From contig CAYFEQ010000009.1 in assembly GCA_964342155.1 (NCBI GenBank), positions 1 through 41,423 of the forward strand: 41,423 bases of DNA, written 5' to 3'. Source of the DNA: GCA-2701705 sp964342155. Lineage in GTDB: Bacteria; Pseudomonadota; Gammaproteobacteria; GCA-002705445; GCA-002716945. A program made the translations under genes and the position numbers. Of the stretch, positions 33,686 to 41,423 are shown in pieces. The notes under the pieces are model-generated. The model had not been told where the DNA came from. It worked only from the letters and a program-made list of their open reading frames with translations, and did not search any database. Each line of letters starts with the position of its first letter. The stretch's first letter is position 1.

Positions 33686-35113
33686 ATGGCTGACACTAAA
33701 ATACAAAATGAGGAAATAGCAAAAGCTATTAATGCTTTTAGTCAAAATAAATTTGATGAAGCAGAGAGTATTTGTATGGATTTATTAAAAAAGAATGATA
33801 ATCCTGATGCTAATCATATCATTGGCTGCTTGAGAATGCGTGAAAAAAAATTTGATGAAAGTATAGAGTATTTAAAAAAAGCAATTGATAGCCAACCTGA
33901 TAATCTTGGATTTCAAGCCTCTTTAGGGTGTGCTTACAGCTCTATCAAAGACTATAAAAAAGCTATAAATGCTTTTGTTGCTGTCATTAAATCTGATCCA
34001 AAAAGTTCGCAAGTTCATTTTTACTTGGGGGAAGCATACCGACAAACGGGTAAACTTAAAGAGTCATTAAATCATTTTAATCAGTGTACAAATCTTTCAC
34101 AAGATCACCTTGGTTCACAGTTAATGGCCGGCGTCGTTCAAGAAGAACTCAAACATTTTGATCAAGCAAAGGAATCTTATCAAGCATGTATAGAGACTTA
34201 TCCAGAATATATTGCTGCGCACATTAATTTAGGTATGTGCTATCTACTAACTGGTGAATACGAAAAAGGCTGGGAGGAATATGAATGGCGGTTAAAACTA
34301 CCTGAAGAAAATCATTCTCATGAGTTTAAAAAACCACAATGGCAAGGGGAAAGTTTGGAAGGAAAGAGGTTACTAATTATTTGTGAACAGGGATTTGGAG
34401 ATACTATTCAATTTATAAGATTCGCTGAACAACTTGCCTTAGGAGGGGCAAAGATTACAATCATGGCACCTGATGAGCTAATATCACTTCTCTCTCAACA
34501 AAAAGGAGTTGAAAAAGTAATCAGTTACAAAGAATCATTGCCAGATTATGATTTTTATACTTACATGTTATCCATCCCTAAAGTTATAGAATGGAAACCA
34601 AAAACATTTGAACAAAGATTTCCATATCTACAAGTAGAGAACAAGCAACCGACATTTTTATCTAAGGATAAAATAAATATAGGGCTAGTAACGCAAACCA
34701 GAAAAGAAACTGGTGATGAAAAAAGTCGTAGCATTGATATTGAAAAATTCAAAGGTGTTTTTGATAAACAAAAGCATCATGTAATATCTTTAGATTATTT
34801 TTCAAATCAACAAGATAATGAAAATGAAATAACAAATGTCGTACCTCAAATAAAAGATTTTAGTGATACCGCAAATATAATACAAAATTTAGATTTGGTA
34901 ATCTCTGTTGATACCGTAGTAGCACATATAGCTGGTTCATTAGGTATCAAGACCCTTCTTTGTTTACCAGCGGTTCCAGGATGGAGATGGGATTTAAATT
35001 ATTCAAAGACAACGCCTTGGTATTCAAGTTTAGAGCTTTTTAGACAACCCATACATAATGACTGGGACACCGTAATAAATGAGATTAAAGTGGAGATAAA
35101 TAAAAATGTCTAA
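33686..35113 (+). CDS. TPR protein with C-terminal glycosyltransferase-like domain
   Basis: Residues 1 to about 215 hold five or six TPR units (for example FDESIEYLKKAIDSQPDN and YEKGWEEYEWRLKLP). From about 230 a GT-B fold segment begins with LLIICEQGFGDTIQFIRFAEQ, and the end has DLVISVDTVVAHIAGSLG, then PGWRWDLNYSKTTPWYSSLE, the pattern common to heptosyltransferase (GT9)-like TPR proteins. No signal peptide. The acceptor is unknown; protein O-glycosylation or polysaccharide work is possible. The last 8 bases overlap the next TPR gene. Confidence 0.87.
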   Translation: MADTKIQNEEIAKAINAFSQNKFDEAESICMDLLKKNDNPDANHIIGCLRMREKKFDESIEYLKKAIDSQPDNLGFQASLGCAYSSIKDYKKAINAFVAVIKSDPKSSQVHFYLGEAYRQTGKLKESLNHFNQCTNLSQDHLGSQLMAGVVQEELKHFDQAKESYQACIETYPEYIAAHINLGMCYLLTGEYEKGWEEYEWRLKLPEENHSHEFKKPQWQGESLEGKRLLIICEQGFGDTIQFIRFAEQLALGGAKITIMAPDELISLLSQQKGVEKVISYKESLPDYDFYTYMLSIPKVIEWKPKTFEQRFPYLQVENKQPTFLSKDKINIGLVTQTRKETGDEKSRSIDIEKFKGVFDKQKHHVISLDYFSNQQDNENEITNVVPQIKDFSDTANIIQNLDLVISVDTVVAHIAGSLGIKTLLCLPAVPGWRWDLNYSKTTPWYSSLELFRQPIHNDWDTVINEIKVEINKNV

Positions 35114-35870
35114 TTTCATCATTCGTCAAGCATTTGCAGAAGCAATGGATCTTCACAAAAGAAACCAATTTGATGAAGCTAAAAAAATTTATAAAAAGAT
35201 TCTTAGTGTCGATTCATCGGAACCGAATGCAAATCATCTAATCTCTTTAATCTATACTGTGGAAGGAGATTATGAAACAGCTAAAACACATATTGAAAAG
35301 GCAATCGAGAAAGAACCCAACCAAGCTATTTTTCATAGTAATTATGGAGGACTTCTTCAAACAATGGGTAAAACTAAAGAATCAATACGTGCATACAAGA
35401 AATCAATAAAAATTGATAAAAAATGTTTTCAATCTTATTATTCTCTTGGGATTTTATACACTGACAAAAGAGAATTTGACAATGCAATAGAATCATACAT
35501 GAATGCAATAGAAGTAAATAAAGATTCTGCTGAAGCACACAATAATCTTGCAAATCTCTATAATTCCTTGAATGACTCTCAGGCAGAAAAACATTATCAG
35601 AAAACAATCGAATTGGTTCCAGATGAGATTTTTCCAAGATTAAATATGTCAAATTACTTTTTGAAGATAAAAGAATATCAAAAAGCAATAACGGTATTAA
35701 ATGAACTGGTTAGCGCCGATAAGGGGTCAAAAGAGGTTTACAATAATTTAGGTATTGCATACAAAGGACTTGATGATAATACAAAGGCATCAGATATGTT
35801 CAAAAAAGCTATTGAAATCGACCCTGAATTCACATTGGCTAAGAATAATTTAAATAGTTTAGATAAATAA
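35106..35870 (+). CDS. TPR-repeat protein
   Basis: The 254 residues are TPR units nearly end to end (FDEAKKIYKKILSVDSSEPN, YETAKTHIEKAIEKEPNQ, FDNAIESYMNAIEVNKDS, TKASDMFKKAIEIDPEFT). No catalytic domain and no signal are visible, so it is likely a cytoplasmic scaffold. It overlaps the TPR-glycosyltransferase gene and resembles its N-terminal half, which suggests origin by partial duplication. It is followed by 78 bases with a promoter and then the barrel gene. Confidence 0.87.
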   Translation: MSNFIIRQAFAEAMDLHKRNQFDEAKKIYKKILSVDSSEPNANHLISLIYTVEGDYETAKTHIEKAIEKEPNQAIFHSNYGGLLQTMGKTKESIRAYKKSIKIDKKCFQSYYSLGILYTDKREFDNAIESYMNAIEVNKDSAEAHNNLANLYNSLNDSQAEKHYQKTIELVPDEIFPRLNMSNYFLKIKEYQKAITVLNELVSADKGSKEVYNNLGIAYKGLDDNTKASDMFKKAIEIDPEFTLAKNNLNSLDK

Positions 35871-35890
35871 TTACAAACTAGGAAATCTTT

Positions 35891-35919
35891 TTTACAAATT
35901 TAATATTTTAGTTTATATT
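35891..35919 (+). promoter_or_regulatory. Promoter of the barrel/secreted protein pair
   Basis: TTTACA (35891-35896) and TATATT (35914-35919) are separated by exactly 17 bases, a good sigma-70 arrangement. Transcription would start near 35926, inside the palindrome at 35922. A Shine-Dalgarno GGGGG follows about 4 bases before the ATG at 35949. Confidence 0.55.
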
Positions 35920-35921
35920 GG

Positions 35922-35933
35922 ATAGACGTCTAT
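35922..35933. promoter_or_regulatory. Perfect 12-bp palindrome at the transcription start, candidate operator
   Basis: ATAGACGTCTAT is its own reverse complement. Its position over the predicted +1 is that of a repressor site. No regulator gene is adjacent. Confidence 0.4.
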
Positions 35934-35948
35934 GAAATAGGGGGAATA

Positions 35949-36845
35949 ATGAGGAGATTTTTCAGTCATAAAACGCTGACTATTTTTTTGCCGTTGGTCT
36001 TATTTTTGACTAATCTAAATGCTGGTGAAATGTCAAAAGCAGCGGCAGACCATGCTTACAGTGCAGTTGGTTCAGCTGTTGAAAGATGGGCATCAGAAAA
36101 TATCCCTAATCTTAGACTTTTAGAGATAGAAGCTCTATCAAGAAATAATAACAAACCTGATATTCGCTTCATATCAATTCTCTCACTGTCTGAGAGTGAG
36201 TACCAAAAATATTTATCTCAAATTTCATTTTCAACATATGATAACCGAGAAACTATTAATGTAGGTCTTGTTTGGAGAAGCGCAAATCAAGCAAAGACTT
36301 TAATCTATGGATTTAATACTTTCTATGACTACGAATTGAATTCAAACCATTCTCGCTTAGGTTTGGGATTAGAATTAAAATCATCTGTATATGATGTAAA
36401 TATAAATGTGTATGCGGGTTTATCAGATAAAAAAAATTATGAGGGGTCATTGGAAGAAGCTGCAGACGGTTATGATATAGAAGTTGGTATGTATGTTCCA
36501 TACGTTCCTTGGGCGAAAGTTTATTACAAAGGGTATGAATGGACATCAAGCATTTTCAATGTTAAACATGGTGAAACTCTAAGTTTGCAATTTAAACCCA
36601 GCGATAGATTAACAATAGAAGCCGGTAGACAAAGAGATAATACTATGACAGTTGGTCAGACTTTTATCCAAGTTAATTATGCATTGTGTTGTGGAAACAA
36701 GTCGAACAATAAGTCCGTAGCATTCATCTCACCTATTGCATACAGCTACCAGTCTGTTGAAGATAGATTTTTTGAAAGAGTCAGGCGTGCAAATAGGATT
36801 GTAAAAGGGGTTAAAGGAACTGTAGCTGTAGGAAGGGGTTCATAA
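35949..36845 (+). CDS. Inverse autotransporter beta-barrel protein without passenger
   Basis: A signal peptide of 25 residues (cut after LNA) is followed by a barrel typical of intimin/invasin (type Ve) proteins: FNTFYDYELNSNHSRLGLGL, then ELKSSVYDVNINVYAGLSDKK, a DGYDIEVGMYVPYVP strand pair and VYYKGYEW. After the barrel, RVRRANRIVKG resembles the linker helix (pattern VxRxNxIV) that leads to the passenger in classical members, but the protein ends about 12 residues later, at 298. So it has the transporter without cargo. The next gene starts on its stop codon (TAATG) and encodes an exported protein. Confidence 0.83.
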   Translation: MRRFFSHKTLTIFLPLVLFLTNLNAGEMSKAAADHAYSAVGSAVERWASENIPNLRLLEIEALSRNNNKPDIRFISILSLSESEYQKYLSQISFSTYDNRETINVGLVWRSANQAKTLIYGFNTFYDYELNSNHSRLGLGLELKSSVYDVNINVYAGLSDKKNYEGSLEEAADGYDIEVGMYVPYVPWAKVYYKGYEWTSSIFNVKHGETLSLQFKPSDRLTIEAGRQRDNTMTVGQTFIQVNYALCCGNKSNNKSVAFISPIAYSYQSVEDRFFERVRRANRIVKGVKGTVAVGRGS

Positions 36846-37531
36846 TGATTAAGTTTTGTAGATTAAATTTTTTAAGCATCCTATTCTTGAGTTTTATTTT
36901 TTCAGCAAAACTTTATGCAGCATCTGGTACACCGTCATCTTATAAGCCTACAGTCACAAAAGTAGAATTATGTTCTTCATCGGCTTGCTCTGATCCGATA
37001 GTTCTTGGATCATCCTCTAAAGAATTTGATATAGCCTCTGTAACTGCTGGAACAGATGTAGGAAACTATCTTTCTGACTTTAGCATCACATTGGGTAGGA
37101 CTTATACTCATGTACGATCAACAATTAGCAGTACATTTAAAGTAAAAGGTACCGTAGATGTTAGTGGAGAGACCTGTAATACTGTAGCGTCTCCGACTGT
37201 TGCAGCTTCAACTGCGACTGTAACGGCAAAAACTGCAACCGATGGCACACTTGGTGAGATGAGCTGGATAATTCCTGACACAAACGGTGGTGGGGATTAT
37301 GGTGATTTAACTGCAACCTTTGCAACCAATGGTACGAGCAAGACTGATGGAGCATCTACATTCACTTTCACTATAGCCTTATCGGTGCCATATACACCTA
37401 AAGCTACTGATGTACCAACTGTAAGAATGAGTTTTGATGTTACGAATACTCTAACAGCAACTGAATCTGGCGGAACTTGTGTAATGTATCTTGAACCCCC
37501 TGTTCAGACCGTGACAATTACAGGAAGATAA
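36845..37531 (+). CDS. Secreted Ser/Thr-rich protein of unknown function, coupled to the barrel gene
   Basis: The 228-residue protein has a clear Sec signal (cut after LYA, about 25) and a mature part very rich in Thr, Ser, Val and Ala, with four cysteines: two near the start (CSSSAC), one in GETCNTV and one in GGTCVMYLEP, as expected for disulfides. The secondary structure looks like beta strands. There is no membrane segment, no lipobox and no recognised domain. Its ATG shares one base with the stop of the barrel gene, so the two are translationally coupled. It may be a surface subunit or a partner of the barrel. Function is not known. Confidence 0.75.
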   Translation: MIKFCRLNFLSILFLSFIFSAKLYAASGTPSSYKPTVTKVELCSSSACSDPIVLGSSSKEFDIASVTAGTDVGNYLSDFSITLGRTYTHVRSTISSTFKVKGTVDVSGETCNTVASPTVAASTATVTAKTATDGTLGEMSWIIPDTNGGGDYGDLTATFATNGTSKTDGASTFTFTIALSVPYTPKATDVPTVRMSFDVTNTLTATESGGTCVMYLEPPVQTVTITGR

Positions 37532-37541
37532 GCCAGGTTTA

Positions 37542-37919
37542 TTAATGTTTACTGTGACAACTGAAAGATTCCTTTTTACAAAGGATGCGATTACGATAGT
37601 GTGCTGAGATAATAAATATGCTACCTACCATAGTTAAAACTAGTCCAACCAACTCACCATAGGTAGTGTGAAAAATTAATGCCAGGATTAAAATAGAAAT
37701 ACCGCCTATCCCAATCATTGCAACCCAAATATCACGATGTCTTGAACAGCCAACAGCTAAAGCTATTACGGCTGTCGGTATAATTAGATATATAATATTT
37801 TCATGGAACTCATGTCCAGCTAAAAAAGGTGATATCATAATAAGGACAGGAGTTAACACACAGTGAATAAAACATATTCCAGATAGTGAGATTCCTATTA
37901 AATCAAAGTATTTTTGCAT
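37542..37919 (-). CDS. MerC-domain membrane protein
   Basis: About 125 residues with four membrane helices. The N-terminal helix has FDLIGISLSGICFIHCVLTPVLI, where the Cys and HCV fit the metal-binding pattern of MerC; the end ILCKKESFSCHSKH is Cys/His-rich. MerC proteins carry mercury or other thiophilic metals into the cytoplasm, but many marine homologs have no mer operon and neither does this one. I chose the ATG at 37919; a GTG at 37952 would add 11 residues. It converges on the secreted-protein gene with 10 bases between. Confidence 0.82.
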   Translation of the reverse strand: MQKYFDLIGISLSGICFIHCVLTPVLIMISPFLAGHEFHENIIYLIIPTAVIALAVGCSRHRDIWVAMIGIGGISILILALIFHTTYGELVGLVLTMVGSIFIISAHYRNRILCKKESFSCHSKH

Positions 37920-38009
37920 TCTTAAATTTTTATTGGTGATACTATTATGCACAAATTTATGAAAAAAAACAGTCCGATATTGTTACAATAGTCCTGAGGT
38001 TCAATCTAA

Positions 38010-39344
38010 GTGTCAGAAAATTACGATTTATTGCTCAAAAACGGAAAAGTTGTTTTACCTGAAGGGATAAAGCAAATTAATGTTGGTGTAACTAAAGGTA
38101 AAATACAGGCTATCACAGAAAATTCAAATATATCAGCTGATGAAGTATTTGATTGTAAAGGACTACATGTCCTACCTGGCGTTATTGACTCACAAGTGCA
38201 TTTCCGTGAACCTGGCAATGAACATAAAGAAACTCTTGAAACGGGAATGAAATCTGCCGCAATGGGTGGAGTGACTGCAGTATTTGAAATGCCGAATACC
38301 AATCCTTTAACAATTACCAATGAAGCCATAGATGACAAATTGGAACGTGCTAAAAAATCACCTTGGACTGACTATGCTTTTTATTTAGGTGGCACGGAAC
38401 ACTACGCAAAAGATTTAGCTAAATGGGAAAATATGAAAGGTGTTTGTGGTATTAAAATTTTTATGGGTGCAAGTACTGGAGATTTATTATCCGCCAGTGA
38501 TGATGAATTAGACGCAGTATTATCAAATGGTAAAAGAGTTGTCGCGATTCATGCTGAAGATGAATACATCATGCAAGAGAATAGAAAAACTATTTTAGGT
38601 AATAGTACTGATGTTAAAATGCACGGTAAATGGAGATCAGAAGAAAGTTGTTTATCTGCCACGACCAGACTTCTTAGAATAGCGAGGAAACATAATAGGC
38701 GCGTACATGTACTGCACATTACCACTGCACAAGAAATGGAATTACTCGCAAAAAATAAAGATATTGCTAGCGTCGAAGTTTTACCAATTCATCTTACATT
38801 GAATGCGCCAGACTGTTATGAAAGACTTGGTACCTTTGCTCAACAAAATCCTCCTGTTAGAGAAGCACATCATCAAGATGCACTATGGGAAGCAGTACGA
38901 AATGGGATAGTAGATATTATTGGATCAGATCATGCTCCACATACAATCAAGGAGAAAAATGAAACTTATCCCAATACACCAAGTGGTACTCCGGCTGTTC
39001 AAACAATGGTTCCCATTATGCTAAACCATGTTAATGAAGGACGATTAACTTTGGAGAGGTTGGTAGAGCTATGGTCGTATGGACCAGAAAGAATACATAA
39101 ACTTTCCACTAAAGGTAAAATTAAAATTGGCTATGATGGAGATTTTACAATTGTGGATTTAAAAAAGAAAAAAACTATCACTAATGAACAACAATGTTCT
39201 ATTTCAAAATGGACACCGTTTGACGGCAAAGAAGTTACCGGTTGGCCTATATCAACAATAATTAGAGGCAACATTGTTATGCGTAATGATGAATTATGTT
39301 CAACACCAATTGGTGAGCCCATCAAATTTAAAGAAACTTCTTAA
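38010..39344 (+). CDS. pyrC: Dihydroorotase, class I
   Basis: Amidohydrolase that closes carbamoyl-aspartate to dihydroorotate in pyrimidine synthesis. Motifs: PGVIDSQVHFREPGNEHKE (metal His pair and Arg), the carboxylated Lys in GIKIFMGAS, AIHAEDE, VHVLHITTAQE and the final metal Asp in GSDHAPHT. The 444-residue length and motif spacing are those of the class I (PyrC/Bacillus-like) form, not the 350-aa E. coli type. The start is a GTG. An allantoinase or related amidohydrolase is possible, but less likely without purine-degradation genes nearby. Confidence 0.88.
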   Translation: MSENYDLLLKNGKVVLPEGIKQINVGVTKGKIQAITENSNISADEVFDCKGLHVLPGVIDSQVHFREPGNEHKETLETGMKSAAMGGVTAVFEMPNTNPLTITNEAIDDKLERAKKSPWTDYAFYLGGTEHYAKDLAKWENMKGVCGIKIFMGASTGDLLSASDDELDAVLSNGKRVVAIHAEDEYIMQENRKTILGNSTDVKMHGKWRSEESCLSATTRLLRIARKHNRRVHVLHITTAQEMELLAKNKDIASVEVLPIHLTLNAPDCYERLGTFAQQNPPVREAHHQDALWEAVRNGIVDIIGSDHAPHTIKEKNETYPNTPSGTPAVQTMVPIMLNHVNEGRLTLERLVELWSYGPERIHKLSTKGKIKIGYDGDFTIVDLKKKKTITNEQQCSISKWTPFDGKEVTGWPISTIIRGNIVMRNDELCSTPIGEPIKFKETS

Positions 39345-39346
39345 TC

Positions 39347-39838
39347 ATGCTTAAACATCAAGAATATCATCAAGAAGAAGATGTCTTATTCATGCAGTTA
39401 GCAATTGAACTTGCAAAATCTGCTTCTGATAACGATGAAGTTCCTGTTGGTGCGGTTATTGTTGAGAGAAAATCTTCAAATATCCTTGCTGCTTTCTCAA
39501 ACCAGATGAGAGCAGATCATTCAGCCATTAATCATGCAGAAATGTTAGCAATTCAAAAAGCAACGAAAGTTTTAAAGAATGAAAGATTAGTTGGTTGTGA
39601 CTTATTTGTATCTTTAGAGCCATGTCCAATGTGCGCTCATGCAATAAGTATTGCGAGGTTGGATAGATTGTTTTATGCAGCGAACGACCCTAAATCTGGG
39701 GGAGTAGAACATGGACCTAAAATATTTGAGTCAAGTTCATGCCATCACAAACCTGAAATACTTACGGGGATGATGTCAGAAGAGTCCTCAGAATTATTAA
39801 AAAATTTTTTTAGAAATAAGAGAAAGTTAAATGGCTAA
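39347..39838 (+). CDS. Nucleoside / tRNA adenosine deaminase-like protein (CMP/dCMP-type zinc deaminase)
   Basis: The zinc site is complete: NHAEMLAI (His ligand and proton-shuttling Glu) and EPCPMCAHA (two Cys). The arrangement DNDEVPVGAVIVE matches TadA and guanine-deaminase-like proteins. TadA changes adenine 34 of tRNA-Arg to inosine. At 163 aa it is the TadA size, but the sequence between motifs departs from the E. coli TadA pattern (for example ARLDRLFYAANDPKSGGVEHGP), so the target is not certain. It starts 2 bases after the dihydroorotase stop. Confidence 0.85.
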   Translation: MLKHQEYHQEEDVLFMQLAIELAKSASDNDEVPVGAVIVERKSSNILAAFSNQMRADHSAINHAEMLAIQKATKVLKNERLVGCDLFVSLEPCPMCAHAISIARLDRLFYAANDPKSGGVEHGPKIFESSSCHHKPEILTGMMSEESSELLKNFFRNKRKLNG

Positions 39839-40031
39839 ATTTTTCCTTACACTTGGAATAATTTTTATTTTAGTAGGCTTGCTTTATCCTTATCTTTCAA
39901 ATTTAGGTCTTGGCAGACTTCCAGGCGATATCATTATTGAAAGAAAAAATTTTAATTTTTATTTTCCAATAACTACATCAATAATTATCAGTATAATTTT
40001 GAGCATTTTATTCAAAGTATTATTTAGATGA
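39831..40031 (+). CDS. DUF2905 family small membrane protein
   Basis: Sixty-six residues with two hydrophobic helices around the family motif GLGRLPGDIIIERKNFNFYFP. It overlaps the deaminase gene by 8 bases, and its stop overlaps the sugar dehydrogenase start (ATGA). Function unknown. Confidence 0.88.
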   Translation: MAKFFLTLGIIFILVGLLYPYLSNLGLGRLPGDIIIERKNFNFYFPITTSIIISIILSILFKVLFR

Positions 40032-41101
40032 AACATACACTCTTTTTCTTTTTAGCTTTATTTTCTACAACAGTTTTTTCTGAAGAAATTAAATTAATAG
40101 AAATAACAAAAAGATTATCAGAACCATGGGGAATGACATTCGTTGATGATAATAATTTACTTATTACCGAGAAGACTGGTGGAATAGTGCGCATTGATAT
40201 GATAACGGGTGAGAAATTCCCAATTGAACATGAATTAGATTTTTATTATTACGGTCAAGGAGGACTTTTAGATATTCTTTATAAAGATGGATATGTTTAT
40301 GTTAGTTATTCAGAAGATAGAGAAGGAGGAAGTACATCTACTTCAATAGCTAGAGGCCTATACAATGAAAAAGAAATAATTTTTGAAAATATTTTTAGAG
40401 CTGAACCTCCTATTAGCAGTGGATATCATTTTGGATCACGTATGGTCATAAAAGATGATTATTTATATGCCTCTGTTGGTGAACGTGGAGCAGGAATGAT
40501 TGCTCAAGATGTAACTAATCACCCCGGCAGCATTATTAGAATTCATATAGATGGATCAATTCCTAAAGATAATCCAAAGTTTGTTGATAAACCTGATTGG
40601 TTACCAGAAGTCTATCAAATTGGAATTAGAAACCCACAAGGCATGTCATTATCTCCTATTGACGGCAAAGTTTATATTTCAAACCATGGGGCAAGAGGCG
40701 GAGATTTTTTTGGAGAGGTTAAATTTGGAGAAAATTATGGATGGAAAATTATAGGTTGGGGAGGAACAAATTATTCTGGAACTAAGATAGGCGATGGTAG
40801 TGCATGGAAGCCTGGATTTACCAAACCTATATGGACATGGACTCCATCAATTGCAGTATGTAATATTTTAATCTACAACGGTGAGGCTCATCCCGAATGG
40901 AAAGGAGATGTACTTATCACATCTCTTAAGTATAGAACCTTATATAGACTAGATTTTGAAGAGGGGCAGGTTAAGAATCAGCACATTATATTCGAAGATC
41001 GCATTGGAAGGATTAGGGATGTAGAAGTGAATAGTAAAGGAGAAATATTTTTAATAAACGCAGATGGTTATGCAAGTTTATGGAAGCTAGAGAAATTTTG
41101 A
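40028..41101 (+). CDS. Periplasmic PQQ-dependent sugar dehydrogenase-like beta-propeller (YliI type)
   Basis: A signal of about 18 residues is followed by a six-bladed propeller of the soluble glucose dehydrogenase family: LSEPWGMTFV, GQGGLLDI, YHFGSRMVIKDDYLY, IGIRNPQGMSLSP and SNHGARGGDF, then NYGWKIIGWGGTNYSG. These include the conserved His, Arg and Asn of the PQQ site. Length is 357 aa. Whether PQQ is available in this organism cannot be judged from the window. Sugar specificity of such aldose dehydrogenases is broad. Confidence 0.87.
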   Translation: MKHTLFFFLALFSTTVFSEEIKLIEITKRLSEPWGMTFVDDNNLLITEKTGGIVRIDMITGEKFPIEHELDFYYYGQGGLLDILYKDGYVYVSYSEDREGGSTSTSIARGLYNEKEIIFENIFRAEPPISSGYHFGSRMVIKDDYLYASVGERGAGMIAQDVTNHPGSIIRIHIDGSIPKDNPKFVDKPDWLPEVYQIGIRNPQGMSLSPIDGKVYISNHGARGGDFFGEVKFGENYGWKIIGWGGTNYSGTKIGDGSAWKPGFTKPIWTWTPSIAVCNILIYNGEAHPEWKGDVLITSLKYRTLYRLDFEEGQVKNQHIIFEDRIGRIRDVEVNSKGEIFLINADGYASLWKLEKF

Positions 41102-41116
41102 TATACTAAAATATAG

Positions 41117-41423
41117 ATGAATGAAAAAGACAATAAAATAAATGAATTGCATTCAGAATGTGGATCGTCTGAACCTTATGCTCTTCAAGTTACTGATGAT
41201 AGTATGGAAGATGAATTTCCAAAAAACTGTGTAGTAATTATAGATCCAGGGAAAAACTGTAAAAATGGAGACTTTGTATTTATTGAATATGATGGAGTGA
41301 GATGGTTCAGAAAATATGAAGAAAGAGATGACGGTAAATACTTAGTTGCGCTCAATGATTTATATCCAGAAATTAAACTTGATGATTCCTATGACATAAT
41401 AGGTCTTATTGTACAGAAAAATG
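41117..41423 (+). CDS. LexA/S24-like peptidase domain protein, 3'-truncated by the window
   Basis: An ATG at 41117 opens a frame that reaches the window end (102 codons visible). The segment QVTDDSMEDEF contains the nucleophile Ser 29 of the S24 family, followed by KNGDFVFIEYDG and RWFRKYEE; Lys 66 lies 37 residues after the Ser, the same distance as in LexA. There is no helix-turn-helix before the peptidase domain, unlike LexA or cI. It can be a UmuD-like or a free-standing S24 protein. The rest of the gene is not visible. Confidence 0.7.
   Translation, partial: MNEKDNKINELHSECGSSEPYALQVTDDSMEDEFPKNCVVIIDPGKNCKNGDFVFIEYDGVRWFRKYEERDDGKYLVALNDLYPEIKLDDSYDIIGLIVQKN

Noticed and set aside
37161..37355. 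Antisense frame rich in His, Gln and Ser over the secreted protein gene
   Set aside because: Its odd composition simply reflects the Thr/Ala/Val codons of the sense strand.

Overview
The window is a gene-dense, AT-rich chromosomal segment from a bacterium that looks like a streamlined, probably marine, Gammaproteobacterium. The class call rests on gene order: glnA-ntrB-ntrC, rhodanese-secB-gpsA, glycyl-tRNA synthetase-gmhB-plsC, and a two-gene E. coli-type pntA/pntB. The low GC, very short spacers, many 1-4 base start/stop overlaps and convergent genes that touch at their stop codons suggest a SAR86- or SUP05-like lineage. That finer placement is inference. I see no phage, insertion sequence, integron or CRISPR array, and no rRNA.

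Layout. 1-595: the small subunit of a gamma-glutamyltranspeptidase, cut by the window edge. 705-803: an uncatalogued 32-residue membrane peptide. 939-4401: a radical SAM/SPASM protein followed by apt-mtnP-mtnA, a methylthioadenosine salvage operon that runs tail to tail into an aldolase/short-chain-dehydrogenase fusion. 6494-8760: a lipoprotein hydrolase and a CtpA protease. 8834-11056: arsR-type regulator, rhodanese-like membrane protein, secB, gpsA. 11049-14963: ntrC, ntrB, glnA on the minus strand. 15323-17923: glyS (single-chain type), gmhB, plsC. 17927-22012: aldo/keto reductase, SulP transporter, trmB, thiG, thiS. 22056-22128: tRNA-Thr(CGU). 22138-27433: a TVP38 membrane protein, ispA, pntA, pntB and a coupled lipoprotein, interrupted by an artificial 100-N gap. 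27484-28566: small membrane protein, ogt, MORN protein. 28603-32434: a molybdopterin oxidoreductase with a GltD-like partner. 32580-33650: DUF1326 protein and YjbQ. 33686-37531: two TPR proteins, then an inverse-autotransporter barrel coupled to a secreted Ser/Thr-rich protein. 37542-41423: MerC-like protein, dihydroorotase, deaminase, DUF2905 protein, PQQ-type sugar dehydrogenase and the start of an S24 peptidase.

How the genes work together. Much of the window is core metabolism: nitrogen assimilation (glnA-ntrBC), protein export (secB), phospholipid synthesis (gpsA, plsC), translation (glyS, tRNA-Thr, trmB, tadA-like), thiamine (thiS-thiG), isoprenoids (ispA), pyrimidines (dihydroorotase) and NADPH balance (pntAB). 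The less ordinary parts are (a) the mtnP-mtnA/aldolase-dehydrogenase locus, which could be a fused version of the DHAP shunt for 5'-methylthioadenosine; (b) the barrel-only inverse autotransporter with a separately encoded, translationally coupled exported partner, under a recognisable promoter with a 12-bp palindrome at its start site; and (c) the molybdoenzyme with a fused NAD(P)H/FAD/Fe-S electron donor. The N gap at 26880 is flanked by identical 55-base ends and should simply be closed.
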